Source: Isosphaera sp.
GTDB taxonomy: Bacteria > Planctomycetota > Phycisphaerae > Phycisphaerales > UBA1924
NCBI GenBank assembly: GCA_013822085.1
Contig: PNJV01000013.1
Coordinates: 1-51,166, forward strand
Length of the DNA stretch: 51,166 nt
Reading direction: 5' to 3'
Positions 14,440-23,475 of the stretch are shown piece by piece. The translations under genes were made by a program, and so were the position numbers. The number at the start of each line of letters is the position of its first letter. The first letter of the stretch is position 1. The notes beneath the pieces are model-generated. The model was given only the letters and a program-made list of their open reading frames with translations, was not told where the DNA came from and searched no databases.

Positions 14440-16966
14440 CCGCACCGGGCTGCTCATCGCGACGGTGGCCCTGTGCGCGGCGCTGATCAGCGCCATCGCC
14501 AGCGCCTCGGCGTCGCTCCAGGCGGCGGTCCGCCAGCGCTTAGAGGACACGGTCGGGGCGGCCGACCTGCGCCTCACGGCCGTCTCGGGCCAGCGGTTCG
14601 ACGCGGCGGTGACGCGGGTGATCGACGGCTGGGCCGAGGTGCTCGCGGCGGTGCCGCGCTCCAAGGAATCCGTCGCCCTCAGGCACGCCCGGACGGGCGC
14701 GACGGAGCGGTCGATCGGCTACGGCGTGCTCCCCGAGCGCGAGGCGGGCCGGCGGGCGCTGCGGCTGGCCTCGGGCGGGCCCATCACCGGCGACGACCAG
14801 GTGCTCCTGGAGACGCGCCTGGCACAGGCCCTGGGCGCGGCCGTCGGCGACAGGCTCGAGGTCGAGAAGTTCGGCGAGCCGGTGAGCCTGACGGTCGTGG
14901 GGACCGTCGAGCCGGCGCCGCTGTCGGCGCTGTTCCAGCAGACGGTGCTGTACACCAGCCTGGCCACGATGGACCGGATCGCCGAGCGCCGCGGGATGAT
15001 CTCGGAGGTGGACATCGTGCTGCGCCCCGGGCGGGTGGACCAGGCCGAGGCGATCGCCGCCGCCCGCGGCCCCGAGCTGCCCAAGGGCCTGCTCCTCCAG
15101 CCGTCGGCCAAGATCACCAGCGGGCTGGACCAGAACGCGCGCGGCAACCAGATCGGGTTTGTCTTCGGGACGGTGCTCTCGTTCCTGGCGGCGGCGTTCA
15201 TCGTGACCACGGGCCTGACGACGGGGGTCACGGAGCGGACGCGGGAGCTGTCGATCCTGCGGTGCGTCGGGGGCACGCGGTCGCAGCTGGCCCAGTCGCA
15301 GGTGCTCCTGGGGGTGGTGATCGGGGCCGTGGGCGGGGTGGTGGGCGCGCCGCTGGGGGTGGCCGGGGCGTGGGCGCTGGTGGTGCTGTTCCCCGAGCAG
15401 CTGCCCGGCGGCCTGATCGTGTCGGCGCTGGGGGTGTCGATGTCGCTGGCCGGGGCGGCGTTGTCCGGGGCGATCGGCGGGGTGTGGCCGGCGGTGGCCG
15501 CCACGCGGATCAGCCCGCTCGAGGGCCTGGCGGCGCGGGCGCGCACCACGCCGGGGTGGGTGATGTGGGCCTGCCTGCTCGGCGGGGCGGCGGTGGCGGG
15601 GGCCCAGCTTGTGGTCCTGGAGCTGCCCCTGAGCAACGACGCGGCCTTCTGGGCCTACATCGTCGTGGGCGTCCCGTGCCTGATGGCCGGGTGGTTCATG
15701 CTCTCGGCCCCGGTGACAGCGGCCACGACGCGGCTGACGGCCGGGGCGCTGTCGCGGTCGCTCGGGCTCCCGCCGCGGCTGCTGGGGCGCACCGTGGGCA
15801 AGACGCCGTACCGCCACGGCTTCACCGCCGGGGCGATGATGATCGGCCTGGCGATGCTGGTGTCGATCTGGACCAACGGGCGCTCGGTGCTGGCCTCGTG
15901 GCTGGACCAGCTGGCCATCCCCGACGCGTTCGTCTACGGGCTGAACATGTCGCCGCAGACGCTCGAGCGGGTCCGCGCCCAGCCGGGCGTGGCCGTGACG
16001 TGCGCGCTGACGATCCAGCCGATGGACACCGACGCGTTCGGGATCCAGGGGCTGTCCAAGTACCGCACGTCGTTCATCGCCTTCGAGCCCGACGCGTTCC
16101 TGGCCATGACGCGCCTGACGTGGGTCGAGGGCGACCCCGCCGCTGCGCGGGCGGCGCTCAACGCCGGCGGCGCGGTGCTGGTGGCGCGCGAGTTCCAGGT
16201 GGCCCGCGGCGTGCGCGTGGGGGACCGCCTCCGCCTGGGCACGCGCGGCGTGGACCACACCTTCGAGGTCGTCGGCGTGGTCACAAGCCCCGGGCTGGAC
16301 GTGGTCAGCCAGTTCTACAACGTGGGGCAGGGCTTTGCGTCGCAGGCGGTCAACGCGGTGTTCGGCTCTCGGCGGGACCTGGTCGAGCTCTTCGGCAACG
16401 ACTCGATCGACCTGATCCAGATCGGCTTTGACCCGGGCACCTCGCGCAGCGCGGCCGCTGAGGCGCTGGCGGCCGTGCGGCGGATCCCCGGCTCGGGGAT
16501 CCTCGAGGCGGGCAGCGCCGCCGAGATCAAGGGCAAGATCCGCGGCTTTGTCGGCGGGTCGCTCCTGATCGCCTCGGTGGTGGCCGTGGGGGCGATGATG
16601 GTCTCGTGCCTCTCGGTGGCCAACCTGATCGTGGCGGCGGTGCAGGCCCGGCGGTACGAGTTCGGGGTGCTGCGCGCCGTCGGCGCCCAGCGGTCGCTCC
16701 TGGGGCGCCTGGTGCTGGGCGAGGCGCTGATCATCGGCCTGTCGGCGTGCGTGCTCGGGTCGCTCATGGGCCTCCAGGCCGGCTACGGGGGCGTGCAGAT
16801 GTACCGGCTGGTGATCGGGCTGGTGGTCAGCGTCTCGCCGCCGCTGGTGCCGATGCTCGTCGGGTGCGCCGTGGTGGTGCTGATCACCACCGCCGCCGCC
16901 CTGCCCACGGCGTGGCGCCTGACGCGGCGCTCGCCGCGCGAGCTGCTGGCGGCCGTCAAGGGCTGA
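14390..16966 (+). CDS. ABC transporter permease with two FtsX domains
   Basis: This 858-aa inner-membrane permease pairs with the preceding ATPase. The N-terminus (WRLALNTLWQRRSRTGLLIATVAL) is a MacB/FtsX-type first membrane helix followed by a periplasmic domain (about 45-240). A first FtsX block of membrane helices is near 255-370, two central helices lie near 395-455, then a second periplasmic domain and a second FtsX block close to the C-terminus (about 725-850, with RRYEFGVLRAVGAQRSLLGR). This duplicated architecture fits LolC/E-like or peptide and lipid exporters. Substrate is unknown. GGAGG lies 6 nt before the ATG. The 3' end overlaps the convergent methyltransferase by 11 bp. Confidence 0.88.
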   Translation: MRPAWRLALNTLWQRRSRTGLLIATVALCAALISAIASASASLQAAVRQRLEDTVGAADLRLTAVSGQRFDAAVTRVIDGWAEVLAAVPRSKESVALRHARTGATERSIGYGVLPEREAGRRALRLASGGPITGDDQVLLETRLAQALGAAVGDRLEVEKFGEPVSLTVVGTVEPAPLSALFQQTVLYTSLATMDRIAERRGMISEVDIVLRPGRVDQAEAIAAARGPELPKGLLLQPSAKITSGLDQNARGNQIGFVFGTVLSFLAAAFIVTTGLTTGVTERTRELSILRCVGGTRSQLAQSQVLLGVVIGAVGGVVGAPLGVAGAWALVVLFPEQLPGGLIVSALGVSMSLAGAALSGAIGGVWPAVAATRISPLEGLAARARTTPGWVMWACLLGGAAVAGAQLVVLELPLSNDAAFWAYIVVGVPCLMAGWFMLSAPVTAATTRLTAGALSRSLGLPPRLLGRTVGKTPYRHGFTAGAMMIGLAMLVSIWTNGRSVLASWLDQLAIPDAFVYGLNMSPQTLERVRAQPGVAVTCALTIQPMDTDAFGIQGLSKYRTSFIAFEPDAFLAMTRLTWVEGDPAAARAALNAGGAVLVAREFQVARGVRVGDRLRLGTRGVDHTFEVVGVVTSPGLDVVSQFYNVGQGFASQAVNAVFGSRRDLVELFGNDSIDLIQIGFDPGTSRSAAAEALAAVRRIPGSGILEAGSAAEIKGKIRGFVGGSLLIASVVAVGAMMVSCLSVANLIVAAVQARRYEFGVLRAVGAQRSLLGRLVLGEALIIGLSACVLGSLMGLQAGYGGVQMYRLVIGLVVSVSPPLVPMLVGCAVVVLITTAAALPTAWRLTRRSPRELLAAVKG

Positions 16967-17891
16967 CCCGGCCGCTCCCCGGCCCGCGGGTCAGGACGCG
17001 CCAGGCGTACGCGCAAGACGCCGGGTCGGCCGGGCGCCCGGACTGATCAAAGACCGCGGCCTGCCGCAAGCCGGCGCGGGCCACGATCGCCTCCCAGCGC
17101 CCCACCGAGAAGCACCGCAGGCGGTAGGCCCCGATCCAGGGCCCGAGCACCGGCCCGGACCGCCGGCCGCGCCCGTCGAGCTTCCAGGCGGTGGTGACCG
17201 TGGTGACGCGCTCGGCGCCGTCGCCGGGGGCCCCGGTCAGGGGCTCGAAGGTGATGACCTGGTGCACCGCGGTGCGGCCGCGGCGGGCGGTGTAGACGTC
17301 CTCGGTGAGGATCAGCTCCGAGGCCCGCTGGAGCCCGACGCCAACGACGTAGACGCCGCTGGGGCGCAAGGCCCGGCCCACCGAGGCGAGGTGGCGGGCC
17401 AGGTGGGCGTCCGAGCGGGCGTGGCGGACGGAGTTGTGCGGGCAGTAGGCCACGTCGGCGCAGGCGTGCCCGAAGGGGGCGTCGCAGGCGCCCATCTCGC
17501 ACAGCCCCAGGCGGACGGGCGCCGCCTCGCCCAGGCGCTGGGCGGCGTAGGCCAGCATGCGCGGGTCGCCGTCGCAGCCCAGGGCCCGCCTCCCCCAGCG
17601 GGCCAGGACGCGGAGGCAGCGCCCGCTGCCGCAGAGCGGTTCGAGCCAGACCCACGCCGCGGGGTCGTCGTGCTGGACGCCGGCGCGCGCGCGGGCCCGC
17701 AGGGCCAGGCGCTGGGCCAGGCGCAGCTCGCCGGCGGTGCCCGGGGTGTGCAGCGCGTCGTACCACGCCGGGTCGCCGTAGGCCCGCGTGCCCGAGCCGG
17801 GCGGGGCCCGCTCGGCGCCGGGCTGGGCGGGGCGTGAGCCGGCCGCCGATGTCTGGGCCCGCGCCTGCGCAGCGGCCGGGGGTCGTGGCAT
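16956..17891 (-). CDS. Class I SAM-dependent methyltransferase
   Basis: A 311-aa protein with a Rossmann methyltransferase core. Motif I is VWLEPLCGSGRCLRVLARWG, followed by LGCDGDPRML (acidic end of strand 2), CEMGACDAPF, and VAYCPHNSVRH at motif IV. After these comes a C-terminal beta region (TTVTTAWKLDGRGRR, YRLRCFSVGRWEAIV). Substrate cannot be assigned. Frames extend 120 codons further upstream, but ATG 17891 is preferred because TACGCT ends 6 nt before it and the upstream part is repetitive. Transcription is divergent from the large secreted protein and convergent with the ABC permease. Confidence 0.8.
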   Translation of the reverse strand: MPRPPAAAQARAQTSAAGSRPAQPGAERAPPGSGTRAYGDPAWYDALHTPGTAGELRLAQRLALRARARAGVQHDDPAAWVWLEPLCGSGRCLRVLARWGRRALGCDGDPRMLAYAAQRLGEAAPVRLGLCEMGACDAPFGHACADVAYCPHNSVRHARSDAHLARHLASVGRALRPSGVYVVGVGLQRASELILTEDVYTARRGRTAVHQVITFEPLTGAPGDGAERVTTVTTAWKLDGRGRRSGPVLGPWIGAYRLRCFSVGRWEAIVARAGLRQAAVFDQSGRPADPASCAYAWRVLTRGPGSGRVSP

Positions 17892-17897
17892 CGCCAG

Positions 17898-17903
17898 AGC
17901 GTA
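17898..17903 (-). promoter_or_regulatory. -10-like box TACGCT for methyltransferase
   Basis: TACGCT on the minus strand ends 6 nt before the ATG at 17891; the same box and spacing precede cmk. Confidence 0.5.
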
Positions 17904-17944
17904 CCCGCGGGGGGCCAGGGCGGGGCGGGACGTTGAATGTCGGG

Positions 17945-18006
17945 GCCCAGCGGCGGGCCCAGCGGCGGGCCCAGCGGCGGGCCCAGCGGCGGGCGCCCAG
18001 CGGCGG
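17945..18006. repeat. 12-bp tandem repeat in divergent promoter region
   Basis: Four exact copies of GCCCAGCGGCGG (17945-17992) are followed by a degenerate fifth copy. They lie between the methyltransferase promoter and the start of the large secreted protein. Copy number could vary between strains and change promoter spacing. Confidence 0.9.
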
Positions 18007-18055
18007 GGGCCGCGGCGATGCAAGCGCCGGGGCGCCCCGAACCGATACCACGACG

Positions 18056-21000
18056 ATGCCCCGCTCCAGGACCAAGGCAAAGCCGCGCCCGGGCGCGCCG
18101 GGTCCCGCTGCGGGGCTTGTCGCAGCGGTGGCGGCGTTGCTGGGCTGGGGGAGCACGGCGGGCGGAGCGGGGGTGGCGGGGGCGGCGGGGGCGATGAGCG
18201 CAGCGCGGAGCGCCCAGCCCGAGCCGAACCGCCCGGCCCACCGCCCGGCATCTGCGGGCAGGTACGTCCACGTCTTTGACTTCGAGGAACGGGCCCAGAA
18301 CCCCGACCCGGTGCCGCGCGGCTGGTTCCGCGCCCAGGACAACCCCCCCGAGCGACCGCGGCCGGGCTTCCCTGCCTGGAACGCCGCGGTGTTCGACGAC
18401 ACGGTCCGGCGCTCCGGTCAGACCTCCGTGCGCGTGGGGGTCAACGGCGGCAGCGGCTCGCTGCGGCTGGCCCCCGGCGTGGTGCAGGTGCTCCCCGGGG
18501 CGCAGTACCTGATGACGGCGGCGGTGCGGACCAGCGCCGCGGCCCGGGCGGGCGCGGTGGTCAGCGCGCGCTTCATGGACAACGCCGGGCAGACCATCGG
18601 CGGGACGCAGGTGCGCACCGAGCCGGTGCGCTCCGAGGGGGACTGGACGCTGGTGTGGCTGCGGCTGCCGGTGGCGCCGCGCGGCGCAGCGTCGCTGCAG
18701 ATCGACCTGGAGCTGCTCCAGCCCGGGGCGCTGAGCCAAGACCGCCAGCAGAGCGCCCTGGAGCGCCAGGACCTGGCCGCCACAGCGTGGTTCGACGACG
18801 TGGCGGTCTTTCAGCTGCCGCAGATCGAGCTGCGCATGGACGGCCCTGTGCCGGTGGTCAGCGGGGCGGGGCCGGCGCCGGCGCGGTTCGAGCTGGACGT
18901 GAGCGACCAGACCGGCGAGGCGCTGACGGCGCGGTTCACGCTGACGGACACCGACGGGCGCGAGGTGAGCCGAGAGTCGATCGCCCTGGCGATGGGCGGC
19001 GGGCGCGTGGAGTGGCGGCCGAGGCTCCCGGCCCGGGGGTGGTACCGGGTGTCGGCGGAGGTGTCGGGCCCGACGGCGCGGGTCGGGTCGGCGACCCGGT
19101 CGTTCCTGTGGACCGACGGCGCCGGGGACGGCCCGGGGCTCGAGCCGAGCCGGCCGCGGATGGGCGTGATCCTGGCCGACCCGGAGGCCGACCCCGTGCC
19201 GGTGGGGTCGATGGTGCGGTCGCTGGGGATCCAGGGCCTGACGGTGCCGATCGCGCTCGAGTCGCCCGAGTCGGTGCTGCCCGCCGGGCCCGAGGGCCAG
19301 GCGCTGGCCGCCCGCGAGCTCGCCGCGGTGCGGGCGCGGCGCCAGGCGGTCGAGGCCCTGGCCACGACGAGCCTGGACCTGACGCTGAGCCTTGACCGCC
19401 TGCCCGAGCCGCTCTGGCAGGAGTACCGCCTGGACCCGAACGACCCGGCGGCGCTGGGGGACCAGCCCCCCGAGCTGTGGCGGCCGCAGCTCCAGCGGTG
19501 GCTGGACCTGATGGGCCAGCGCGTGAGCCGCTGGCGCATCGGGCCCTCGGCGCGGAGCACGGCCCAGTGGCTCACCGGCAGCAGCGCCAGCGTCAGGCCG
19601 GCCGGCGTGCTGCGCACGGTGGTGGAGGCCAGCGTGCCCGCTGCGCGGGTGACGGTGCCGTGGATCGCCACCTACGGCCGGCTGCCGGCCCGGCCCGCTC
19701 GCGGCGGGGGGCTCGAGGGCGTGGAGGTGCTGATCCCCGCCAGCTTCCCGCCGCGCGCCATCGAGGCGGAGCTGTCGCGGTGGCTGGAGTGGTCGCGCGG
19801 GCGCGGGGCGACGCTGGACGTGATCATCGGCCTGCCCGACGAGGAGGGGTTCGGCCGCGCAGCGACGGTCGTGGAGGCGGCCCAGCGGGCGGCGCTGGTC
19901 TGGCGCGAGGTCGGGCGGGCGCAGCTGGCCGAGCCGGGGCACGCCGGAGCGTCGGTGCGCACGCTGCTGGATCACCCGTTCGTGCGCGTCGACGCCTCGG
20001 GCGCGGAGGTGGCCGGGGCCGGCGCAGCGAGCGACCGCCTGGAGCCGCGCGCCGTGCTCGGGGCGTGGGCGACGCTCTCGCAGCACCTGGCCGATCGCCC
20101 ATACCTAGGTGAGATCATCGGGGAGGGCGGGGTGCGCTGCCTGATCTTCGGCCCGAGCCAGGCGGGCCCTGGCTCGCTCGGTGACAGCCCGAGCGCCGGG
20201 GGCTTGGCGCCAAGTGAGACGGGGGGTGTGGGGGGTGCGGGGGGTGTGGGGGGGTCTGACGGAGAGCCCGAGCCAGGCGGGGACGGGATGCTCCTGGCCT
20301 GGGCCCAGGGGCTGCCCGCAGAGTCGGGCGGGGTGGCGCTCGAGGGCTACTTCGCCCCGCCGGGGGGCCGGCTGGTGCAAGTGGACCTGTTCGGCAACCG
20401 CACCCAGCTCGAGCCGATCGACCCGACGCGACGCTACCGCGTCCCGCTGAGCCCCGAGCCTGTGATCATCCTGGGCGCCGACGCGGCCCTGACGCGGTTC
20501 ACCTCCGGGCTGACGATCGACCCGAGCTTCGTGCCCTCGGTCGCCGCCCAGCACGAGGCGGCCCTGGTGCTGACCAACCCGTGGCCGCGGCGCATCTTCG
20601 GGAGCGTGCAACTGCCCAGCAACCAGGGCCCGGCAAGCCGGCCGTGGCAATTCTCGCCCAGCACGCCGCTGCAGTTCTCGATCGCGCCCGGGCAGAGCCA
20701 GCGCCTGCCGTTTGCCTTCTCGTTCTCGGCCAGCGAGGAGGCCGGCCGCCGAGACCTGCGCACGATCGTCAAGCTCCAGACCGACCGCGCCTTTGAGCCC
20801 ATGCAGATCGACGTGCCCCTGACCATCGGGCTGCGCGACCTGGACATCCAGCTCAGCTCGACCGTCACGCCCGAGGGGGACGTGGTCGTCCTGGCCACGC
20901 TGACCAACTCGGGCGCCGGGCCCAGGACCCTGACGGTGGACCTGGTGGCCGCCAACCAGCCCCGGCAGGTTCAGCAGGCCAGCAACCTCCAGCCCGGCGA

Positions 21001-21124
21001 GGCGATCGTGCGGCGGTTTGTCTACCGCGGCCAGGCGGGCGCGATGATCGGCAAGCGGGTGCGGGCAACGCTCAACGACATCGAAGGGCTTGAGAGGCTC
21101 AATAAAACCATCAAAATCCAGTGA
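18056..21124 (+). CDS. Large secreted protein with carbohydrate-binding-like and TIM-barrel-like regions
   Basis: This 1022-aa exported protein is not a family I can name. After a signal peptide (about 1-50), an N-terminal beta-rich domain (YVHVFDFEE ... GQTSVRVGVNGGSGSLRL ... WFDDVAVFQL, about 70-260) looks like a carbohydrate-binding jelly roll. A beta-sandwich linker follows (about 265-360). The middle alpha/beta region (about 365-720) resembles a glycoside-hydrolase barrel, but I see no clear catalytic pair. The C-terminal part (about 770-1020) has two beta domains like those beside secreted glycosidases (LVLTNPWPRRIFGSVQL, VVVLATLTNSGAGPRTL). A G-rich insert codes Gly/Val repeats near 722-735. 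A role in the envelope or in polysaccharide binding is inference. Confidence 0.7.
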   Translation: MPRSRTKAKPRPGAPGPAAGLVAAVAALLGWGSTAGGAGVAGAAGAMSAARSAQPEPNRPAHRPASAGRYVHVFDFEERAQNPDPVPRGWFRAQDNPPERPRPGFPAWNAAVFDDTVRRSGQTSVRVGVNGGSGSLRLAPGVVQVLPGAQYLMTAAVRTSAAARAGAVVSARFMDNAGQTIGGTQVRTEPVRSEGDWTLVWLRLPVAPRGAASLQIDLELLQPGALSQDRQQSALERQDLAATAWFDDVAVFQLPQIELRMDGPVPVVSGAGPAPARFELDVSDQTGEALTARFTLTDTDGREVSRESIALAMGGGRVEWRPRLPARGWYRVSAEVSGPTARVGSATRSFLWTDGAGDGPGLEPSRPRMGVILADPEADPVPVGSMVRSLGIQGLTVPIALESPESVLPAGPEGQALAARELAAVRARRQAVEALATTSLDLTLSLDRLPEPLWQEYRLDPNDPAALGDQPPELWRPQLQRWLDLMGQRVSRWRIGPSARSTAQWLTGSSASVRPAGVLRTVVEASVPAARVTVPWIATYGRLPARPARGGGLEGVEVLIPASFPPRAIEAELSRWLEWSRGRGATLDVIIGLPDEEGFGRAATVVEAAQRAALVWREVGRAQLAEPGHAGASVRTLLDHPFVRVDASGAEVAGAGAASDRLEPRAVLGAWATLSQHLADRPYLGEIIGEGGVRCLIFGPSQAGPGSLGDSPSAGGLAPSETGGVGGAGGVGGSDGEPEPGGDGMLLAWAQGLPAESGGVALEGYFAPPGGRLVQVDLFGNRTQLEPIDPTRRYRVPLSPEPVIILGADAALTRFTSGLTIDPSFVPSVAAQHEAALVLTNPWPRRIFGSVQLPSNQGPASRPWQFSPSTPLQFSIAPGQSQRLPFAFSFSASEEAGRRDLRTIVKLQTDRAFEPMQIDVPLTIGLRDLDIQLSSTVTPEGDVVVLATLTNSGAGPRTLTVDLVAANQPRQVQQASNLQPGEAIVRRFVYRGQAGAMIGKRVRATLNDIEGLERLNKTIKIQ
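20219..20257 (+). repeat. G-tract repeat inside secreted protein gene
   Basis: Four G6-G7 runs separated by TGT, TGC and TGT code a Gly/Val/Ala insert between two domains; in style it matches the cmk repeat. Confidence 0.85.
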
Positions 21125-21580
21125 ATGCGTACTTATTCTCGACAGCCGAGAATGATCGCGCGCGACGAACGGTCACACTGCTGCACAGCCGTGTGAGAGC
21201 GGGATCGTTTTATTAGGCCAATGTTAGAATTATGTCGGTTGAGGACTGGACATCAGCGCCGCGGGCGAATAAAACATAAACAGACACGCCTGTGCAACCC
21301 GCTTGGGGCGCATCGGTATGAATGATGGGTCCGCGTGCATCAAAGCATGAGCGAAAACTCTTACGTTCATCAGGCAACGGACGACATCTCCGGCTGAGCA
21401 CGCGTCGGATTCGACCAGCAAAGTGGGTGCGGCGGTGCATGGAGTGAGTTGGGTTGGGAGTTCGTTTCGGTCGGGTTGGGCGTTGAGAGCCTTGGTGTGG
21501 GTGTGCCGGGCCGGTGCGTGATGGGCCCGCCCCCCGCCCGTGAGCACGAGCGCCATGAACAAAGGAACAAGGAGCGCAGC
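21125..21580. other. 456-bp AT-richer intergenic region
   Basis: This gap is clearly less GC-rich than its surroundings. It holds two hairpins just after the secreted-protein stop (21133-21155 and 21173-21196, the latter followed by TTTTATT), and a good TAGAAT box at 21225-21230. Short open frames on both strands look like chance. It probably contains the end of one transcript and the promoter of the thioredoxin gene; a small RNA is possible. Confidence 0.5.
21133..21155 (+). terminator. Hairpin after secreted-protein gene
   Basis: A 9-bp stem (ATTCTCG/CGAGAAT plus two outer pairs, one G-U) closes a 5-nt loop 9 nt after the stop codon. There is no T-tract, so termination is only possible. 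Confidence 0.35.
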
Positions 21581-22126
21581 ATGAGCGGCGTGAAGACTTC
21601 GTTGGCGATCGGCGGCGCGTGCCTGCTGATGGTCCTTGGGGCCGGCGGGATGTCGATCGCAAACTCCGCCCGCGGCCGCGTCTTTGCAGCGGCCCCGGGC
21701 GTGCAGGCCGGGCAGGCTGCGCCCGACTGGACGCTCACCGACACCGACGGCAAGAGCGTCAAGCTCAGCGAGCTGCGCGGCAAGGTCGTCGTCATGGACT
21801 TCTGGGCCACCTGGTGCGTCCCGTGCAAGGTCGCCATGCCCGAGCTGGAGCGGATCCACAACGAGATGGGCGACAAGGGCGTGGTCGTGCTGGGCATGAA
21901 CGCCTGGGAGCGCGGCGACCCGGCGAAGTTCAAGAAGCAGGCCGGGGCGCACTACCGCTCGACGGTCAAGGCCGACGAGGTCGCCGAGCGCTACGGCGTT
22001 GCTGCGATCCCGACCTTCTTCGTGATCGATCCCGAGGGCAAGGTCGTGATGCGGATGGACGGCCTGGTGGGCAACTGGGAGCGGACCATCCGCGACGCCA
22101 TCGCCATGGCGCTCCCGAAGGGCTGA
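21581..22126 (+). CDS. TlpA-like thioredoxin, exported or membrane-anchored
   Basis: This 181-aa protein has an N-terminal hydrophobic segment (about 7-28) that is a signal peptide or anchor. A TlpA/ResA-type thioredoxin fold follows: GQAAPDWTLTDTDGKSV, then VVVMDFWATWCVPCK with the redox pair C79 and C82, and the cis-Pro motif VAAIPTFFVID. It should act as a thiol-disulfide reductase or as a redox partner outside the cytoplasm. AAGGAG lies 8 nt before the ATG. A LolA-like gene and a rubrerythrin-like gene follow on the same strand, both exported, so the three may form one envelope unit. Confidence 0.9.
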   Translation: MSGVKTSLAIGGACLLMVLGAGGMSIANSARGRVFAAAPGVQAGQAAPDWTLTDTDGKSVKLSELRGKVVVMDFWATWCVPCKVAMPELERIHNEMGDKGVVVLGMNAWERGDPAKFKKQAGAHYRSTVKADEVAERYGVAAIPTFFVIDPEGKVVMRMDGLVGNWERTIRDAIAMALPKG

Positions 22127-22199
22127 TCGGCGTGTTCGTGCAAAGTTCGGACGCTGCCACGCTGGGTCACCGGCTCGCTTGGCTGCGCGTTCCTATCTT

Positions 22200-22221
22200 C
22201 CCGCCCGATTGGGACGGCGGG
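22200..22221 (+). terminator. Possible hairpin between thioredoxin and LolA-like genes
   Basis: CCCGCC and GGCGGG form a 6-bp stem around a 10-nt loop, 74 nt after the thioredoxin stop. There is no T-tract. It could slow transcription or stabilise the upstream message. Confidence 0.25.
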
Positions 22222-22349
22222 CGTGCATCTGACCGTCTCTCTGCTTCGGACAGGCTCAGCGGTCCGGCGAACTTGCCGATGGATCCAGCGTTGTACGGGC
22301 AGGCGCGGGGCCGAGAACGGCCCGGTGGCATTCTGTGAGGTACCCAGTC

Positions 22350-23423
22350 ATGAGCGATGCGATCAAGCGGCGTGCGTGGACGGTGGCGGCGGCGGTGGCT
22401 GCGGTCTGGGCCGGAAGCCCGGCGATGGCGCAGCTGGTGGTCCCGCCGGCGCAGTCGATCCCCGCGCCCAAGGAAACGACCGGGGTCGACGCCAACGCGG
22501 CGACCACGAACACCAACGACCGGACAATCGACCGGGTGAACCTGCTCAACGCCGAGGCGATCGTTGATCACTACATCGGGGTCATCGGGGGTCGGCAGCT
22601 GGCCGGGTCCAAGACCAGCCGGGTGGCCGAGGGGACGTACACGGTGCGGTCGGCGCAGCGGCTGCCCGACGGCAGCCCCGCGCCCGGCGTGACGGGCTCC
22701 CTGACCATGTACAACGCGCCCGACGGCCGCGTCAAGTGGGAGATCGCCGGCCCCGAGTTCGGCGCGATCGAGCTCGCGTACAACGGCGTGGTCTCCTACG
22801 AGTACTCCAAGGCCCGCGGTGCGCGGCTGTTCGAGCACGACGAGCACTACGACTTTGTGCGCAGCACCCGGCTGTACCCCGAGCTGACGACGCACCTGCA
22901 CGCGCAGGGGTTTGCCACGGTGTCGCGCCGGTTCGAGCCGCCGCTGGACCTGTGGGAGGTGCAGTACACGCCCAACGAGGGCAAGGCGTACTCGGTGTTC
23001 TACGACGAGACGTCCAAGGTGATCGCGCGCGACGAGTCGGTGCTCGACGGCGTCAGCAGCGGCAACAAGACGACGCGCTACAGCGACTACCGGCCCGTCG
23101 ACGGGGTCCTGGTGCCGCACAAAACGGTGATCACGTACGACGCTTCGAGCACAGAGGTGGAGATCGTGCTCAGCCGGGTGCGCTGGAACGTGGAGATCCC
23201 CGAGTCGGTCTTCCAGCTGCCGGCGGACGTGCTGACGGCCAACGAGCGTCGGCTGGAGAAGGCCAGGCGCGACGTCGAGGAGCTCAACAACCACCTCAAG
23301 GCGGAGGGCTCGCAGCTGGCCGAGAAGCTCAAGGAGATCGAGCGCAAGGAGGCCGAGGAGCGGGCCAAGGCCGAGCGCGAGAAGGACCGCACCAGCCCGC
23401 CGTCGGCCCAGCCGAGGGAGTAG
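22350..23423 (+). CDS. LolA-like exported protein with coiled-coil tail
   Basis: This 357-aa protein has a signal peptide ending near AMAQL (about 25) and a domain (about 60-285) resembling the LolA/LolB or DUF2092 open beta-barrel fold. Characteristic segments are ITYDASSTEVEIVLSRVRWN, then IPESVFQLPAD, which matches the closing motif of outer-membrane lipoprotein-sorting-like proteins. The tail (about 295-345) is a charged coiled coil (KARRDVEELNNHLK ... KEIERKEAEERAKAERE). Specific ligand is unknown. A second ATG lies 15 nt upstream; I prefer 22350, preceded by GAGG. It sits between the thioredoxin and the rubrerythrin-like gene. Confidence 0.72.
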   Translation: MSDAIKRRAWTVAAAVAAVWAGSPAMAQLVVPPAQSIPAPKETTGVDANAATTNTNDRTIDRVNLLNAEAIVDHYIGVIGGRQLAGSKTSRVAEGTYTVRSAQRLPDGSPAPGVTGSLTMYNAPDGRVKWEIAGPEFGAIELAYNGVVSYEYSKARGARLFEHDEHYDFVRSTRLYPELTTHLHAQGFATVSRRFEPPLDLWEVQYTPNEGKAYSVFYDETSKVIARDESVLDGVSSGNKTTRYSDYRPVDGVLVPHKTVITYDASSTEVEIVLSRVRWNVEIPESVFQLPADVLTANERRLEKARRDVEELNNHLKAEGSQLAEKLKEIERKEAEERAKAEREKDRTSPPSAQPRE

Positions 23424-23475
23424 CCTTGGGCCGCCCGCGTGCCGACGCCACGCCGCGGCCAAGTGGAGGAACACG

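Noticed and set aside
16956-18251. Longer start for the methyltransferase (120 more codons)
   Set aside because: The extra part is coded by the 12-bp tandem repeats and is Pro/Ala/Gly-rich; TACGCT ends 6 nt before the internal ATG at 17891.
21213-21662. 149-codon minus-strand frame in the AT-rich gap
   Set aside because: It overlaps the thioredoxin start, has no ribosome site, and its codon choice is unlike the neighbours; the signal peptide region of the thioredoxin explains the open frame.
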